Positions 1 to 5,442 of a stretch of DNA of 5,442 nucleotides are shown piece by piece. The translations under genes and the position numbers were made by a program. The stretch spans positions 1-5,442 of the forward strand of contig JANWZT010000086.1 in NCBI GenBank assembly GCA_025054515.1, read 5' to 3'. The stretch is from Candidatus Caldarchaeum sp. (lineage in GTDB: Archaea; Thermoproteota; Nitrososphaeria_A; Caldarchaeales; Caldarchaeaceae). Within the stretch, counting starts at the first letter, position 1. Each line of letters begins with the position of its first letter. Under the pieces are notes generated by a model, which was given only the letters and a program-made list of their open reading frames with translations, was not told where the DNA came from and did no database searches.

Positions 1-315
1 GCTTCCGACGTTGATGCGTGGGTCGAGAACAATCGATATGCCGGCAAAAATGTCGCTGACGTAGGGGACGAGGGAAAGAGCCAAAAGAAGCCCGAGCGCA
101 CCAGCGGTCGCGAGAACGCCGACAACAAATTCAAACAGCCTCCATAGATAGGCGACGTAGCCAAGATAAGCCGCCGAAAGCAAAACAACCACAAGATACA
201 GAATCTTTTTCGTTTCTTGCCTAAATTTTCTGCTCAAGAAAACACGAAGCAGATAAACGAGCGAGATGAAGATGACAGTCGCGACTAGTGTCCCTATGAT
301 CTCCGCCTCCAGCAT
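1..315 (-). CDS. MscS-family mechanosensitive ion channel, N-terminal part (runs off left edge)
   Basis: Reading the minus strand from an ATG at 315 gives an open frame of 105 codons to the window edge. The product is very hydrophobic. Membrane segments lie at about residues 4-26 and 37-60, followed by a third, Ala/Gly/Leu-rich segment at about 62-95 that ends in AGISIVLDPRINVGS (91-105). This resembles the pore-lining TM3 of MscS and its junction to the beta domain, where family members typically carry a G-rich helix, then AAG-hhhh, then P-[FI]-x-[VA]-G. The family forms membrane channels that open under tension and release solutes on osmotic downshift. The cytoplasmic beta and C-terminal domains are outside the window. 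A TTG four codons upstream (327) is an alternative start, and no Shine-Dalgarno sequence is visible. The family call is fairly secure; which MscS subtype it is cannot be said. Confidence 0.82.
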   Translation of the reverse strand, partial: MLEAEIIGTLVATVIFISLVYLLRVFLSRKFRQETKKILYLVVVLLSAAYLGYVAYLWRLFEFVVGVLATAGALGLLLALSLVPYVSDIFAGISIVLDPRINVGS

Positions 316-337
316 GCCGCAAGTCAAACAAAAGTCG

Positions 338-345
338 ATTTTACT
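338..345 (-). promoter_or_regulatory. Weak TATA-like element upstream of the MscS gene
   Basis: On the minus strand an A-rich stretch reading AGTAAAAT lies about 27 nt upstream of the ATG at 315, the distance expected for a leaderless archaeal transcript. A purine run (GGAAAA) just upstream could serve as a BRE. The match to an archaeal TATA box is poor, and the call rests mainly on position. Confidence 0.3.
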
Positions 346-369
346 TTTTCCAACGGACTTACAAACAGC

Positions 370-418
370 TCAGAGCTCAAGATCCCTATCACAACTTCAG
401 CCTGGTCAGACTCATCAT
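370..418 (-). ncRNA. C/D box guide RNA (2'-O-methylation guide), predicted to target tRNA-Leu(CAA)
   Basis: On the minus strand the spacer shows, in order: box C ATGATGA (418-412), an 11-nt guide (411-401), box D' CTGA (400-397), a 4-nt link (396-393), a degenerate box C' GTGATAG (392-386), a 12-nt guide (385-374) and box D CTGA (373-370). This is the architecture and spacing of archaeal C/D sRNAs, which assemble with L7Ae, Nop5 and fibrillarin. The D guide is complementary to AGCTCAAGATCC, and its core CUCAAGAUCC equals the anticodon loop plus 3' stem of a typical archaeal tRNA-Leu(CAA). The fifth base before box D pairs with wobble C34. The D' guide is complementary to CCTGGTCAGAC, resembling a class II tRNA D-loop. 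The mature ends probably lie a few nt beyond the boxes. The terminal stem is weak (two G-C pairs with one unpaired base), and box C' deviates at its last two positions. Box pattern and target are seen in the sequence; methylation activity is inferred. Confidence 0.75.
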
Positions 419-445
419 CGCAAGACCATTTAGTCCTTGGGATTA

Positions 446-452
446 GATATAC
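446..452 (-). promoter_or_regulatory. TATA-like box for the C/D guide RNA
   Basis: The minus strand reads GTATATC at 452-446, preceded by a purine-rich GAAAGAAA that could act as a BRE. The usual 25-27 nt from TATA centre to start predicts transcription beginning near 423-424, about 5 nt before box C at 418. That is where the 5' end of a C/D RNA would be expected. The box sits just past the stop codon of the upstream hydrolase gene, so the RNA appears to have its own promoter. Confidence 0.5.
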
Positions 453-458
453 TTTCTT

Positions 459-1436
459 TCATTTGCTCCAGAGGTTGTCGGCGATTAGGGTTAGCTTTGA
501 CTTGACTGCGTTCCAGTCTGCGGTCTCGGATATGCCGTAGTTCAGGACGGATGTGGTGACGGCGTATCCTGTTTCGACGAGAAAATCGAGGTGGGATATT
601 GTTTCGAGGATGGCCAGCCACTTTTCCAGAGGAGACAACTTTTGGAAAATCCCGCTCGACCATTTGATCTGCTGAGCTACTTCTCTCGCTGAAGAAAGGC
701 CTTTGCCGAGGGCTTTAGCGGCCTGCGACAGCCTTTCGTAATGATGGTCGAATATTTCTGAAACTCTTTGACGGACATCTCTGAAGACATCACCGTGAGA
801 AGGAAGAAAGAGGTCGACTTTCAGGTTTGCAGTGGCGACGATGCTTCGGAGATAACTTGACAAAGGCCTGTATCCTTTCAACGGAACGTAGGCGACGTTT
901 GATGTGTCGTCCGCCAAAATCAGGTCGCCTGTGATAGCGACTATGCCGTTGGTCAAGGCGACGTGTCCCGGGGTATGTCCCGGCGTGTGCATGATTTTCC
1001 AGCCATCTATCACGGATTTGTCGGAGACGAAGGCATCGGGTTCGGGAAGTCTTCGCAGAAAATCCAGTGCTTTCTCGAAGTTTTCAACATCGGCTTCCTC
1101 AAATATTCTCGGAAGCCATTCACCGGCCTGTAACGCGTATTTGAGAGATTTGAATTCGTCTTCGTGGTAGAGAATCGCCGTGTTTTTCATCGCCTTCAAG
1201 ATGGGGGCGCCGCCTGAATGGTCGGTGTGAAGATGCGTCAAAATGATGTTAGATATGCGGTGTTTTTCAATTATGGGAATTAGTTGGTCTACGGTGTCGG
1301 CGTATCCGGTGTCTACGAGAAGATATTTTCCACCTTGAGGTAGGAGGAAGGCTCTGACCGGCTTGACTACGGAATCGATTTCTATAACTTTGACTCCGCC
1401 TAATGCTTCCCAGACGTCCGCCAACCTGTTGGACAA
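459..1436 (-). CDS. Metallo-beta-lactamase-fold hydrolase with C-terminal helical/winged-helix domain
   Basis: The 325-residue product has all the metal-binding motifs of the MBL superfamily: HLHTDH at 68-73 (H68, H70, D72, H73), TPGHTPGH at 151-158 (H154 the likely ligand), TGD with D171, and PSHG with H214. A di-metal centre is therefore expected. After the fold, residues about 225-295 form a helical region with a W...LSPLEKWLAILETISHLDFL pattern, like the C-terminal domain of glyoxalase-II/LACTB2-like hydrolases. No signal peptide or membrane helix is seen, so it is probably cytoplasmic. The substrate cannot be read from the sequence; thioesters, lactones and phosphodiesters are all possible in this family. 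The start is uncertain: TTG 1436, with AAGGA 9 nt upstream, or TTG 1424, which would remove four residues. No ATG or GTG is available in frame near there. It follows the MFS gene by 40 nt on the same strand. Confidence 0.88.
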   Translation of the reverse strand: MSNRLADVWEALGGVKVIEIDSVVKPVRAFLLPQGGKYLLVDTGYADTVDQLIPIIEKHRISNIILTHLHTDHSGGAPILKAMKNTAILYHEDEFKSLKYALQAGEWLPRIFEEADVENFEKALDFLRRLPEPDAFVSDKSVIDGWKIMHTPGHTPGHVALTNGIVAITGDLILADDTSNVAYVPLKGYRPLSSYLRSIVATANLKVDLFLPSHGDVFRDVRQRVSEIFDHHYERLSQAAKALGKGLSSAREVAQQIKWSSGIFQKLSPLEKWLAILETISHLDFLVETGYAVTTSVLNYGISETADWNAVKSKLTLIADNLWSK

Positions 1437-1452
1437 AGCAATGCATCCTTGA

Positions 1453-1458
1453 TATAAG
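1453..1458 (-). promoter_or_regulatory. Possible TATA box between the MFS and MBL genes
   Basis: The minus strand reads CTTATATC here, a good archaeal TATA-like match inside the 40-nt gap. A transcript starting about 26 nt downstream (near 1430) would lie after TTG 1436 and just before TTG 1424, favouring the shorter MBL start if the element is used. It may be coincidental, with the MBL gene read from the MFS transcript instead. Confidence 0.35.
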
Positions 1459-1476
1459 TCTCCGCCGCAGCCACCT

Positions 1477-2697
1477 TCAGGTCTTCGAAGTGTGCTCTGA
1501 GGCGAAAAACACGTAGAACAGAGCTATGGCGGTGGCGTAGAAGACACCGCAGAGGTAGAACGGAACGGCGGGGGAGACGTTTTCCATAAGGTAGCCGCCG
1601 ACCGATGGCGTGAAAGCGTTCGGGATGCTCCAGCTGACCGTTGTCCATCCAGAGGTGGTCGCCCGTTCGTCGGGCGAAATCATACCCATGATGAGAGATG
1701 TTATGAGCGGGTTGGCCATGTTCATCAAAAGCCCTCGCACCACATAAAGAACTCCGGCCAACGCATAGCTTGATGCATGCGGAATCACCACCAGCAAAAC
1801 AGTTGAAACGGCTTGGGAGACAACTATCGTGCGCAAAGTTCCGAAGATTTCGGCGAGCTTGGGCGCCAGCAAGAATGAGAAGAACAGCGCGACGTTGGAT
1901 ATTCCGAAGAGGGGGGCGAGCACGGTTTCGTCTACGCCGAACACGAGGAAAAACCAGTAGGAGAAAAGAGGGATGACCAGCCCCGCTCCAAAGCCGATCA
2001 ACGCGTTGACCAACCCAAATCGAACCATGATGCCCGCGGCTTTTTTTGACAAAATAACCCGCTTGTTAGGGTTGGGCCGCAGGTCTGAAGCGGCCCCGAA
2101 AACTGGCAAAGAGAGATAAGCCAACACGGCAGGCACAGCAATCAACACCCGGTAGGAATCCAGCTCACCGAAGCCGCCCCACGTCCGCATGATGGACGGA
2201 ACCAATCCGGAGAACGACGAAACGGTGTAAACGGCGGAGCTGACGGCGGCGTTGAGGCTGAACACGGCGTTGCGCTTCTCAGACGACACCGAATTGGCAA
2301 TCCAAGCGGACAACGGTGCGGCAACCATCCCCGAACCGACCCCGAAACCGAAGCTGACCAGCAGAACATCGTGAAAATCAACGACAACGGTATATAACAC
2401 GAAGGATGAAGCGGCGAGGAAAGACCCCGCCAGCACGATCTTCTTCCTTCCCAACGAATCGGCCAAAATTCCGAAAGGGAGGGCGGACACAGCGGCCGTC
2501 AGCTGTCCCGCCGTCACCACCAACCCGATTTCGAAACCGTTCAAGCCGGCTTTGGCAAAATAAATTGGAAAAATCAACGACGTCACACCCACTTGGAAAG
2601 AAAGAAGGGCCTGACCTACCACGAGCAACAAAGCTTCACGACCCAGACCACGGAAATGAGAAAAAGCGTCGAAAACAGCTTTCAGCCCGAAAATCAT
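1477..2697 (-). CDS. Major facilitator superfamily (MFS) transporter, 12 membrane helices
   Basis: The 406-residue product has the length and pattern of a 12-helix MFS permease in the cell membrane. Motif A between helices 2 and 3 is clear: GILADSLGRKK at 76-86, with D80 and R84. The N-half has a Gly/Ala-rich GFGVGSGMVAAPLSAWIA segment (117-134) followed by SSEKRNA. A basic cytoplasmic loop (about 205-222) joins the halves. The C-half repeats the pattern with SPDERATTSGW (341-351) and NAFTPSVGGYL (360-370), typical of AraJ/drug-efflux-like MFS_1 proteins. The substrate is not recognisable; efflux of a small molecule is the usual role of this subgroup. ATG 2697 is the only normal start, since an in-frame TAG lies six codons upstream. 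GAGGT abuts the ATG directly, too close to act as a ribosome site, so the mRNA may be leaderless. It diverges from orc1 and precedes the MBL gene. Confidence 0.9.
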   Translation of the reverse strand: MIFGLKAVFDAFSHFRGLGREALLLVVGQALLSFQVGVTSLIFPIYFAKAGLNGFEIGLVVTAGQLTAAVSALPFGILADSLGRKKIVLAGSFLAASSFVLYTVVVDFHDVLLVSFGFGVGSGMVAAPLSAWIANSVSSEKRNAVFSLNAAVSSAVYTVSSFSGLVPSIMRTWGGFGELDSYRVLIAVPAVLAYLSLPVFGAASDLRPNPNKRVILSKKAAGIMVRFGLVNALIGFGAGLVIPLFSYWFFLVFGVDETVLAPLFGISNVALFFSFLLAPKLAEIFGTLRTIVVSQAVSTVLLVVIPHASSYALAGVLYVVRGLLMNMANPLITSLIMGMISPDERATTSGWTTVSWSIPNAFTPSVGGYLMENVSPAVPFYLCGVFYATAIALFYVFFASEHTSKT

Positions 2698-2722
2698 ACC
2701 TCTTGTATGTTGCTAAAAGCAT

Positions 2723-2730
2723 GTAATAAT
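2723..2730 (-). promoter_or_regulatory. TATA-like element for the MFS gene
   Basis: The minus strand reads ATTATTAC about 29 nt upstream of ATG 2697, consistent with a leaderless or very short-leader transcript. The match to the consensus is modest. It shares the 87-nt divergent spacer with the orc1 promoter. Confidence 0.35.
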
Positions 2731-2756
2731 CCTCTGCATTTTCGTGCATCTCTCAA

Positions 2757-2764
2757 TTTTTATG
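2757..2764 (+). promoter_or_regulatory. TATA box for the orc1/cdc6-like gene
   Basis: TTTTTATG is centred about 25 nt before GTG 2785 and 30 nt before ATG 2791. This predicts a transcript that starts at, or a few bases before, the initiation codon, so the mRNA is probably leaderless. No Shine-Dalgarno sequence lies upstream of either start, in agreement. Confidence 0.5.
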
Positions 2765-2784
2765 CTGGTTGGCCCGTGTATTAG

Positions 2785-3963
2785 GTGCTGATGCCGGTCT
2801 TCAAACACGAAGAGAAACTTTCTCCAGAATACGTGCCTGAAAAACTCCCCTACCGGGAGACGGAGATGAAGTTGCTTTTCTCATTTTTTTCTTCGATTCT
2901 GTCCGACGAAAGGCCTTTTCACGTCCGCGTCTACTTGTCGGGCGCGGTTGGGACGGGGAAAACCAGCTTAGCCAAGCTCTTCGGCCAGTCAATCGAGCAG
3001 GAGGCGCGGAAATACGGCAGGAAAATCCGGTTTCTCCACATCAACTGCCGCATCCACAAATCACTTTACACGATTCTCCGGAAGGTCGCTGAACAGCTTC
3101 AAATAGACCTGCCGCGTCGGGGATATTCCGACGAAGAAATTCTCGAAATAGTGGCAAAGTTTCTGAGGTCGAACGGTGTTCGATTGATTCTCTGTCTGGA
3201 TGAAGTGGAAGCTCTCATCGCGGAAGAGGGCGGAGGCCCGGTTTATCTTCTGACGAGGAGCGGTGAAGACATCGAAGACGGTAGCCTGCTTTCGCTTCTG
3301 CTCGTCTTCCGGGAGCTCGACTTCCTCGAAAGGCTCGACAGCCAGACCATCAGCGGAATGGGCTCCAACAACATCCACCTCAACGAATACACCCGAGACC
3401 AGCTGCTCGAAATACTGCGCTACAGAGCATCCGAAGCCTTTTACAAAAACACGATATCCGACGAAGTTATCGAATTCATAGCTGAAGTCGCCTCCGAGAG
3501 GAAAGACGCTCGATACGCAATCGATTTGCTGTGGAGGTCGGGAAAATACGCGGAGGCGGAGGGAAGCGACGTCGTTACGGCCGAGCATGCGAGAAAGGCG
3601 CTGGCCAGCGTTTACCCAACCATCCGACGGGAAAACTTATCCTACCTATCAAAAGATGAGAAGATGGTTTTGCTCGCGGCCGCTCGCGGCCTTTCAACGA
3701 ACAGAACCATGATTACCGCGGTTGATGTATTCCAGCTCTACAAGATGGTCTGTGAAGAGCTGAAATCGGATGCCAAGGGCTACACGACTTTCTGGGAAAC
3801 TCTCCAACAGCTTCAAGACCTCGGGTTCATCCGGCTTTCAGTTGTCAGCGAAGGTGCGAAAGGAAGAAAATCCTACATCTATCTGCCGGGAATTCCAGCC
3901 CAGCTGCTCGAACAGGAGTTGATGAAAAGCCTCAGCCGGAACCACGGCCACGCTTTTTCCTAA
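2785..3963 (+). CDS. cdc6: Orc1/Cdc6-like AAA+ ATPase, archaeal replication initiator family (divergent paralogue)
   Basis: The 392-residue product matches the length and order of archaeal Orc1/Cdc6: an N-terminal LSPEYVPEKLPYRE segment (12-25), Walker A GAVGTGKTS (53-61), HINCR (85-89), Walker B LILCLDEVEAL (134-144; D139, E140), sensor 2 DARYAIDLL (241-249; R243), and a winged-helix domain at about 285-375. The family binds origins and helps load MCM. Two usual residues look changed. The sensor 1 Asn (GISN in typical members) aligns with R176 in LLLVFRELDF, and the box VII Arg (LDPR) aligns with Q187 in LDSQT. ATP binding is expected, but hydrolysis or its control may differ. The start is GTG 2785 or ATG 2791; an in-frame TAG at 2782 excludes anything earlier. 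No origin-recognition-box sequence was seen nearby. Its 3' end overlaps rfcL by 32 nt on the opposite strand. Confidence 0.9.
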   Translation: MLMPVFKHEEKLSPEYVPEKLPYRETEMKLLFSFFSSILSDERPFHVRVYLSGAVGTGKTSLAKLFGQSIEQEARKYGRKIRFLHINCRIHKSLYTILRKVAEQLQIDLPRRGYSDEEILEIVAKFLRSNGVRLILCLDEVEALIAEEGGGPVYLLTRSGEDIEDGSLLSLLLVFRELDFLERLDSQTISGMGSNNIHLNEYTRDQLLEILRYRASEAFYKNTISDEVIEFIAEVASERKDARYAIDLLWRSGKYAEAEGSDVVTAEHARKALASVYPTIRRENLSYLSKDEKMVLLAAARGLSTNRTMITAVDVFQLYKMVCEELKSDAKGYTTFWETLQQLQDLGFIRLSVVSEGAKGRKSYIYLPGIPAQLLEQELMKSLSRNHGHAFS

Positions 3964-5158
3964 CTTCGCCGCCTTTGAGAAATTCAACCTCATCGCTCGA
4001 GAATCCGAAGTACTCCGCCAAAGCTTCACCGTTTCTGGCCATCATGATCTTGATGTACGGAAGCGCTTGGGTTTTGGCTTTCCGCGTCGACATATGGAGT
4101 TTTTCCGCGATTTTGGCCGAGATGTTTTCGATTTTTTCGCGGACGGCCTTGGTCTGGCCGAGGAATTTGATGGACTCTGGGTAGGAAAATTGAACATACT
4201 TCGGCGGAGTTGTCCTGCGCGACAACGACACGCCCGCCGTCATGTATGCTGCCGCGTATCGGAGATAATGCCACGCCTGCCTCGTGTTAATCCGTTGTAA
4301 ATACAGGTCCGCTTTTGAAAGGTATTCAAAGGCCTCTGCGAGGTCTTTGGGCGAAAGCTGGTTGGGGGCGTTGTCGAGTATCCATCGGAAAAATTCGGAA
4401 GGCTCGACGTCCAAATTGTTCAGCGAATCCACCGCCGAAGTAAAGGTCTTGGCATGGAAAACCGTGGCCATCGCGTCGAAAACTCCTTTTTCGCGGTCCC
4501 GCATCCCGAGGACAGGCCCGGTTTCGGGGGCTGAAGCAGTCATTTGAAGGTCGTTTATGGCCGACCTCAAATCTCCTTCAGAGCTCTCGACGATTCGCCG
4601 AATCCCTTCTTCACTTATCGTGAATTTCTCGGCTGCCGCGATTTTTTTCAGATGCGCCGCAAGAGAAGGCTTTGGGATTTTTGAGAATTTTATCATCGTG
4701 CTTGCTTCCCTGATTGGGGCGAGCTTCGGATCCCATGGGTCGTTGGCGATGAGTACAATCGGTACGAGTGTCTGGGAAATTATTTGGACCAGAGTTGAAA
4801 CCGCTCCTGTATCGGCTCTGGCGTCCAGACCGTCGACCTCGTCGACCAGTATGATTTTCCGCGGAGATGTCAGCGATTGCATGGCTGAGGCGGCTCCGAC
4901 GATTTTTTCGACGTTTTCCCTTGTTCGGAAGTCGCTGGCGTTCATTTCGATGACTTCGTATCCCTTTTCCTTCGCGAATGCGATGACGAGCGATGTTTTG
5001 CCGACGCCAGCGGGGCCGTGGAGAAGAACAGCCTTCTTCGAAGGTTTTCCTTTGATCCAGCCGTCCATCCATTCGAGAAATTGTGCGACGGCCTGCTTGT
5101 TGCCCACAACTTCAGCCACTTTGGAGGGCCTGTATTTTTCTGTCCAGAGAACCGTCAA
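3932..5158 (-). CDS. rfcL: Replication factor C large subunit (clamp loader)
   Basis: The 408-residue product begins WTEKYRPSKVAEVVGN (5-20), the RFC signature. It continues with Walker A GPAGVGKTS (48-56), Walker B IILVDEVDG (102-110; D106, E107), sensor 1 IAND (137-140; N139), sensor 2 GDLRSAINDLQ (195-205; R198) and a C-terminal helical collar. It lacks the SRC arginine-finger motif, as expected for the large subunit. With RfcS it forms the ATP-driven pentamer that loads PCNA onto primed DNA. The C-terminus ends in basic KKRGRGSG, and no Q-x-x-hydrophobic-x-x-aromatic PCNA-binding motif is visible, although many archaeal RfcL proteins carry one there. TTG 5158 is chosen because it gives the normal family N-terminus, overlaps the rfcS stop as TTGA, and has GAGG 8 nt upstream. 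Expression is probably coupled to rfcS. Confidence 0.96.
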   Translation of the reverse strand: MTVLWTEKYRPSKVAEVVGNKQAVAQFLEWMDGWIKGKPSKKAVLLHGPAGVGKTSLVIAFAKEKGYEVIEMNASDFRTRENVEKIVGAASAMQSLTSPRKIILVDEVDGLDARADTGAVSTLVQIISQTLVPIVLIANDPWDPKLAPIREASTMIKFSKIPKPSLAAHLKKIAAAEKFTISEEGIRRIVESSEGDLRSAINDLQMTASAPETGPVLGMRDREKGVFDAMATVFHAKTFTSAVDSLNNLDVEPSEFFRWILDNAPNQLSPKDLAEAFEYLSKADLYLQRINTRQAWHYLRYAAAYMTAGVSLSRRTTPPKYVQFSYPESIKFLGQTKAVREKIENISAKIAEKLHMSTRKAKTQALPYIKIMMARNGEALAEYFGFSSDEVEFLKGGEVRKKRGRGSG

Positions 5159-5442
5159 CCGCCTGTCCTCTTTACCAAAGCCAGTTTGGCGAGAAAAGCT
5201 TGAAGCTGCACCTCGGGAGTTCCTCCTTCGGATATGCGGAAATCTGTTTCGCCTATAATGTCGAAAAGTTTGATTTTGTCTGTTTCCGAGACGTTGAGGG
5301 TCGGGATTTCGCGGGATATGGAGTAGGTAATGTCTTGTGCTTGATATCCCTGCACGTAGATGAGGTTAAACAGTAGCTCACGGGCCTCGGTGAACTTTCC
5401 GTCGAGGGCGAGTTCGAGCATCCTCCTTATTTCACCTTTCGA
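5155..5442 (-). CDS. rfcS: Replication factor C small subunit, C-terminal part (runs off right edge)
   Basis: The minus-strand frame is open from the window edge to a TGA at 5157-5155, giving the last 95 residues. The ATG at 5421 is internal, and seven more residues (SKGEIRR) lie upstream of it inside the window. The segment GEIRRMLELALDGKFTEARELL, then LIYVQGYQAQDI, IIGETDFRISEGG and VQLQAFLAKLAL, is the helical collar domain that holds archaeal RFC subunits in a ring. The AAA+ ATPase part, with its Walker motifs and SRC arginine finger, is outside the window. RfcS normally contributes four of the five clamp-loader subunits. Its stop codon overlaps the rfcL start by 4 nt, indicating one operon. 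No intein is seen in this part. Confidence 0.94.
   Translation of the reverse strand, partial: SKGEIRRMLELALDGKFTEARELLFNLIYVQGYQAQDITYSISREIPTLNVSETDKIKLFDIIGETDFRISEGGTPEVQLQAFLAKLALVKRTGG
5167..5170 (-). promoter_or_regulatory. rfcL: Ribosome binding site for rfcL
   Basis: GAGG (within AAAGAGGA) on the minus strand lies 8 nt before TTG 5158, inside the end of rfcS. Its spacing supports the TTG as the true start and fits translational coupling at the TTGA overlap. Confidence 0.55.

Noticed and set aside
345..358. TTTTTCCAACGGAC, slightly like a mini-ORB origin element.
   Set aside because: The match is partial, single and unpaired, far from the orc1 gene, with no AT-rich unwinding region or repeated copies.
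374..411. tRNA-Leu-like pieces (anticodon loop, then D-loop) on the plus strand, suggesting a broken or permuted tRNA gene.
   Set aside because: The pieces are in reverse order for a tRNA, there is no T-arm or acceptor stem, and both are explained exactly as complements of the two guides of a C/D RNA on the other strand.
1400..1648. An 82-codon minus-strand frame across the MFS/MBL junction, including an ATG at 1446.
   Set aside because: It is out of frame with both conserved proteins and overlaps them heavily; it is Arg-rich, as expected of a frame shadow.
2698..2784. Divergent spacer next to orc1 considered as a replication origin; it has repeated GCAT words and TGCA-N6-TGCA.
   Set aside because: It is only 87 nt, has no ORB-like repeats, and the space is already filled by two promoters. 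The short repeats are weak.
3061..3588. A 175-codon minus-strand frame inside the orc1/cdc6 gene.
   Set aside because: It is a shadow of the well-supported AAA+ coding frame, with no recognisable motifs.
4557..5258. A 233-codon open frame on the plus strand.
   Set aside because: It lies antisense to rfcL/rfcS, whose proteins are unmistakable; its translation shows no family motifs, and it has no promoter context of its own.

Overview
This looks like archaeal chromosome, probably from the TACK group. The main reason is three replication genes of archaeal type: an Orc1/Cdc6 initiator-like ATPase, the large clamp-loader subunit RfcL, and the C-terminal end of the small subunit RfcS. An INCR motif in the Orc1/Cdc6 protein, the moderate GC content, frequent TTG/GTG starts and TATA-like boxes about 25-30 nt ahead of starts also fit. 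They recall Thaumarchaeota/Aigarchaeota-like genomes, but that lineage call is an inference from memory, not a search result.

Layout from left to right: (1) 1-315, minus strand: the N-terminal 105 residues of an MscS-type mechanosensitive channel, running off the left edge and absent from simple complete-ORF lists. (2) 316-458: a 143-nt spacer that carries, on the minus strand, what appears to be a complete C/D box guide RNA (boxes C, D', C', D at 418-370) with its own TATA-like element at 446-452. Its D guide is complementary to the anticodon loop of a typical archaeal tRNA-Leu(CAA), and the N+5 rule falls exactly on wobble base C34. Its D' guide matches a D-loop of the kind seen in archaeal leucine tRNAs. 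(3) 459-1436 and 1477-2697, minus strand: a metallo-beta-lactamase-fold hydrolase downstream of a 12-helix MFS transporter, 40 nt apart and possibly co-transcribed. (4) 2698-2784: a compact divergent promoter region. (5) 2785-3963, plus strand: the orc1/cdc6-like gene. (6) 3932-5158 and 5155-5442, minus strand: rfcL and the end of rfcS, joined by a 4-nt TTGA stop/start overlap. rfcL and orc1 converge and overlap tail to tail by 32 nt.

RfcS and RfcL together form the clamp loader that places PCNA on primed DNA, and Orc1/Cdc6 proteins mark origins, so the right half is a DNA-replication neighbourhood. The left half is unrelated membrane and hydrolase genes plus the guide RNA. The most interesting item is the guide RNA, because promoter, box spacing and predicted target all agree independently. 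Secondary points are the non-canonical sensor 1 and box VII positions in the Orc1/Cdc6 protein and the lack of a recognisable PCNA-binding tail on RfcL.
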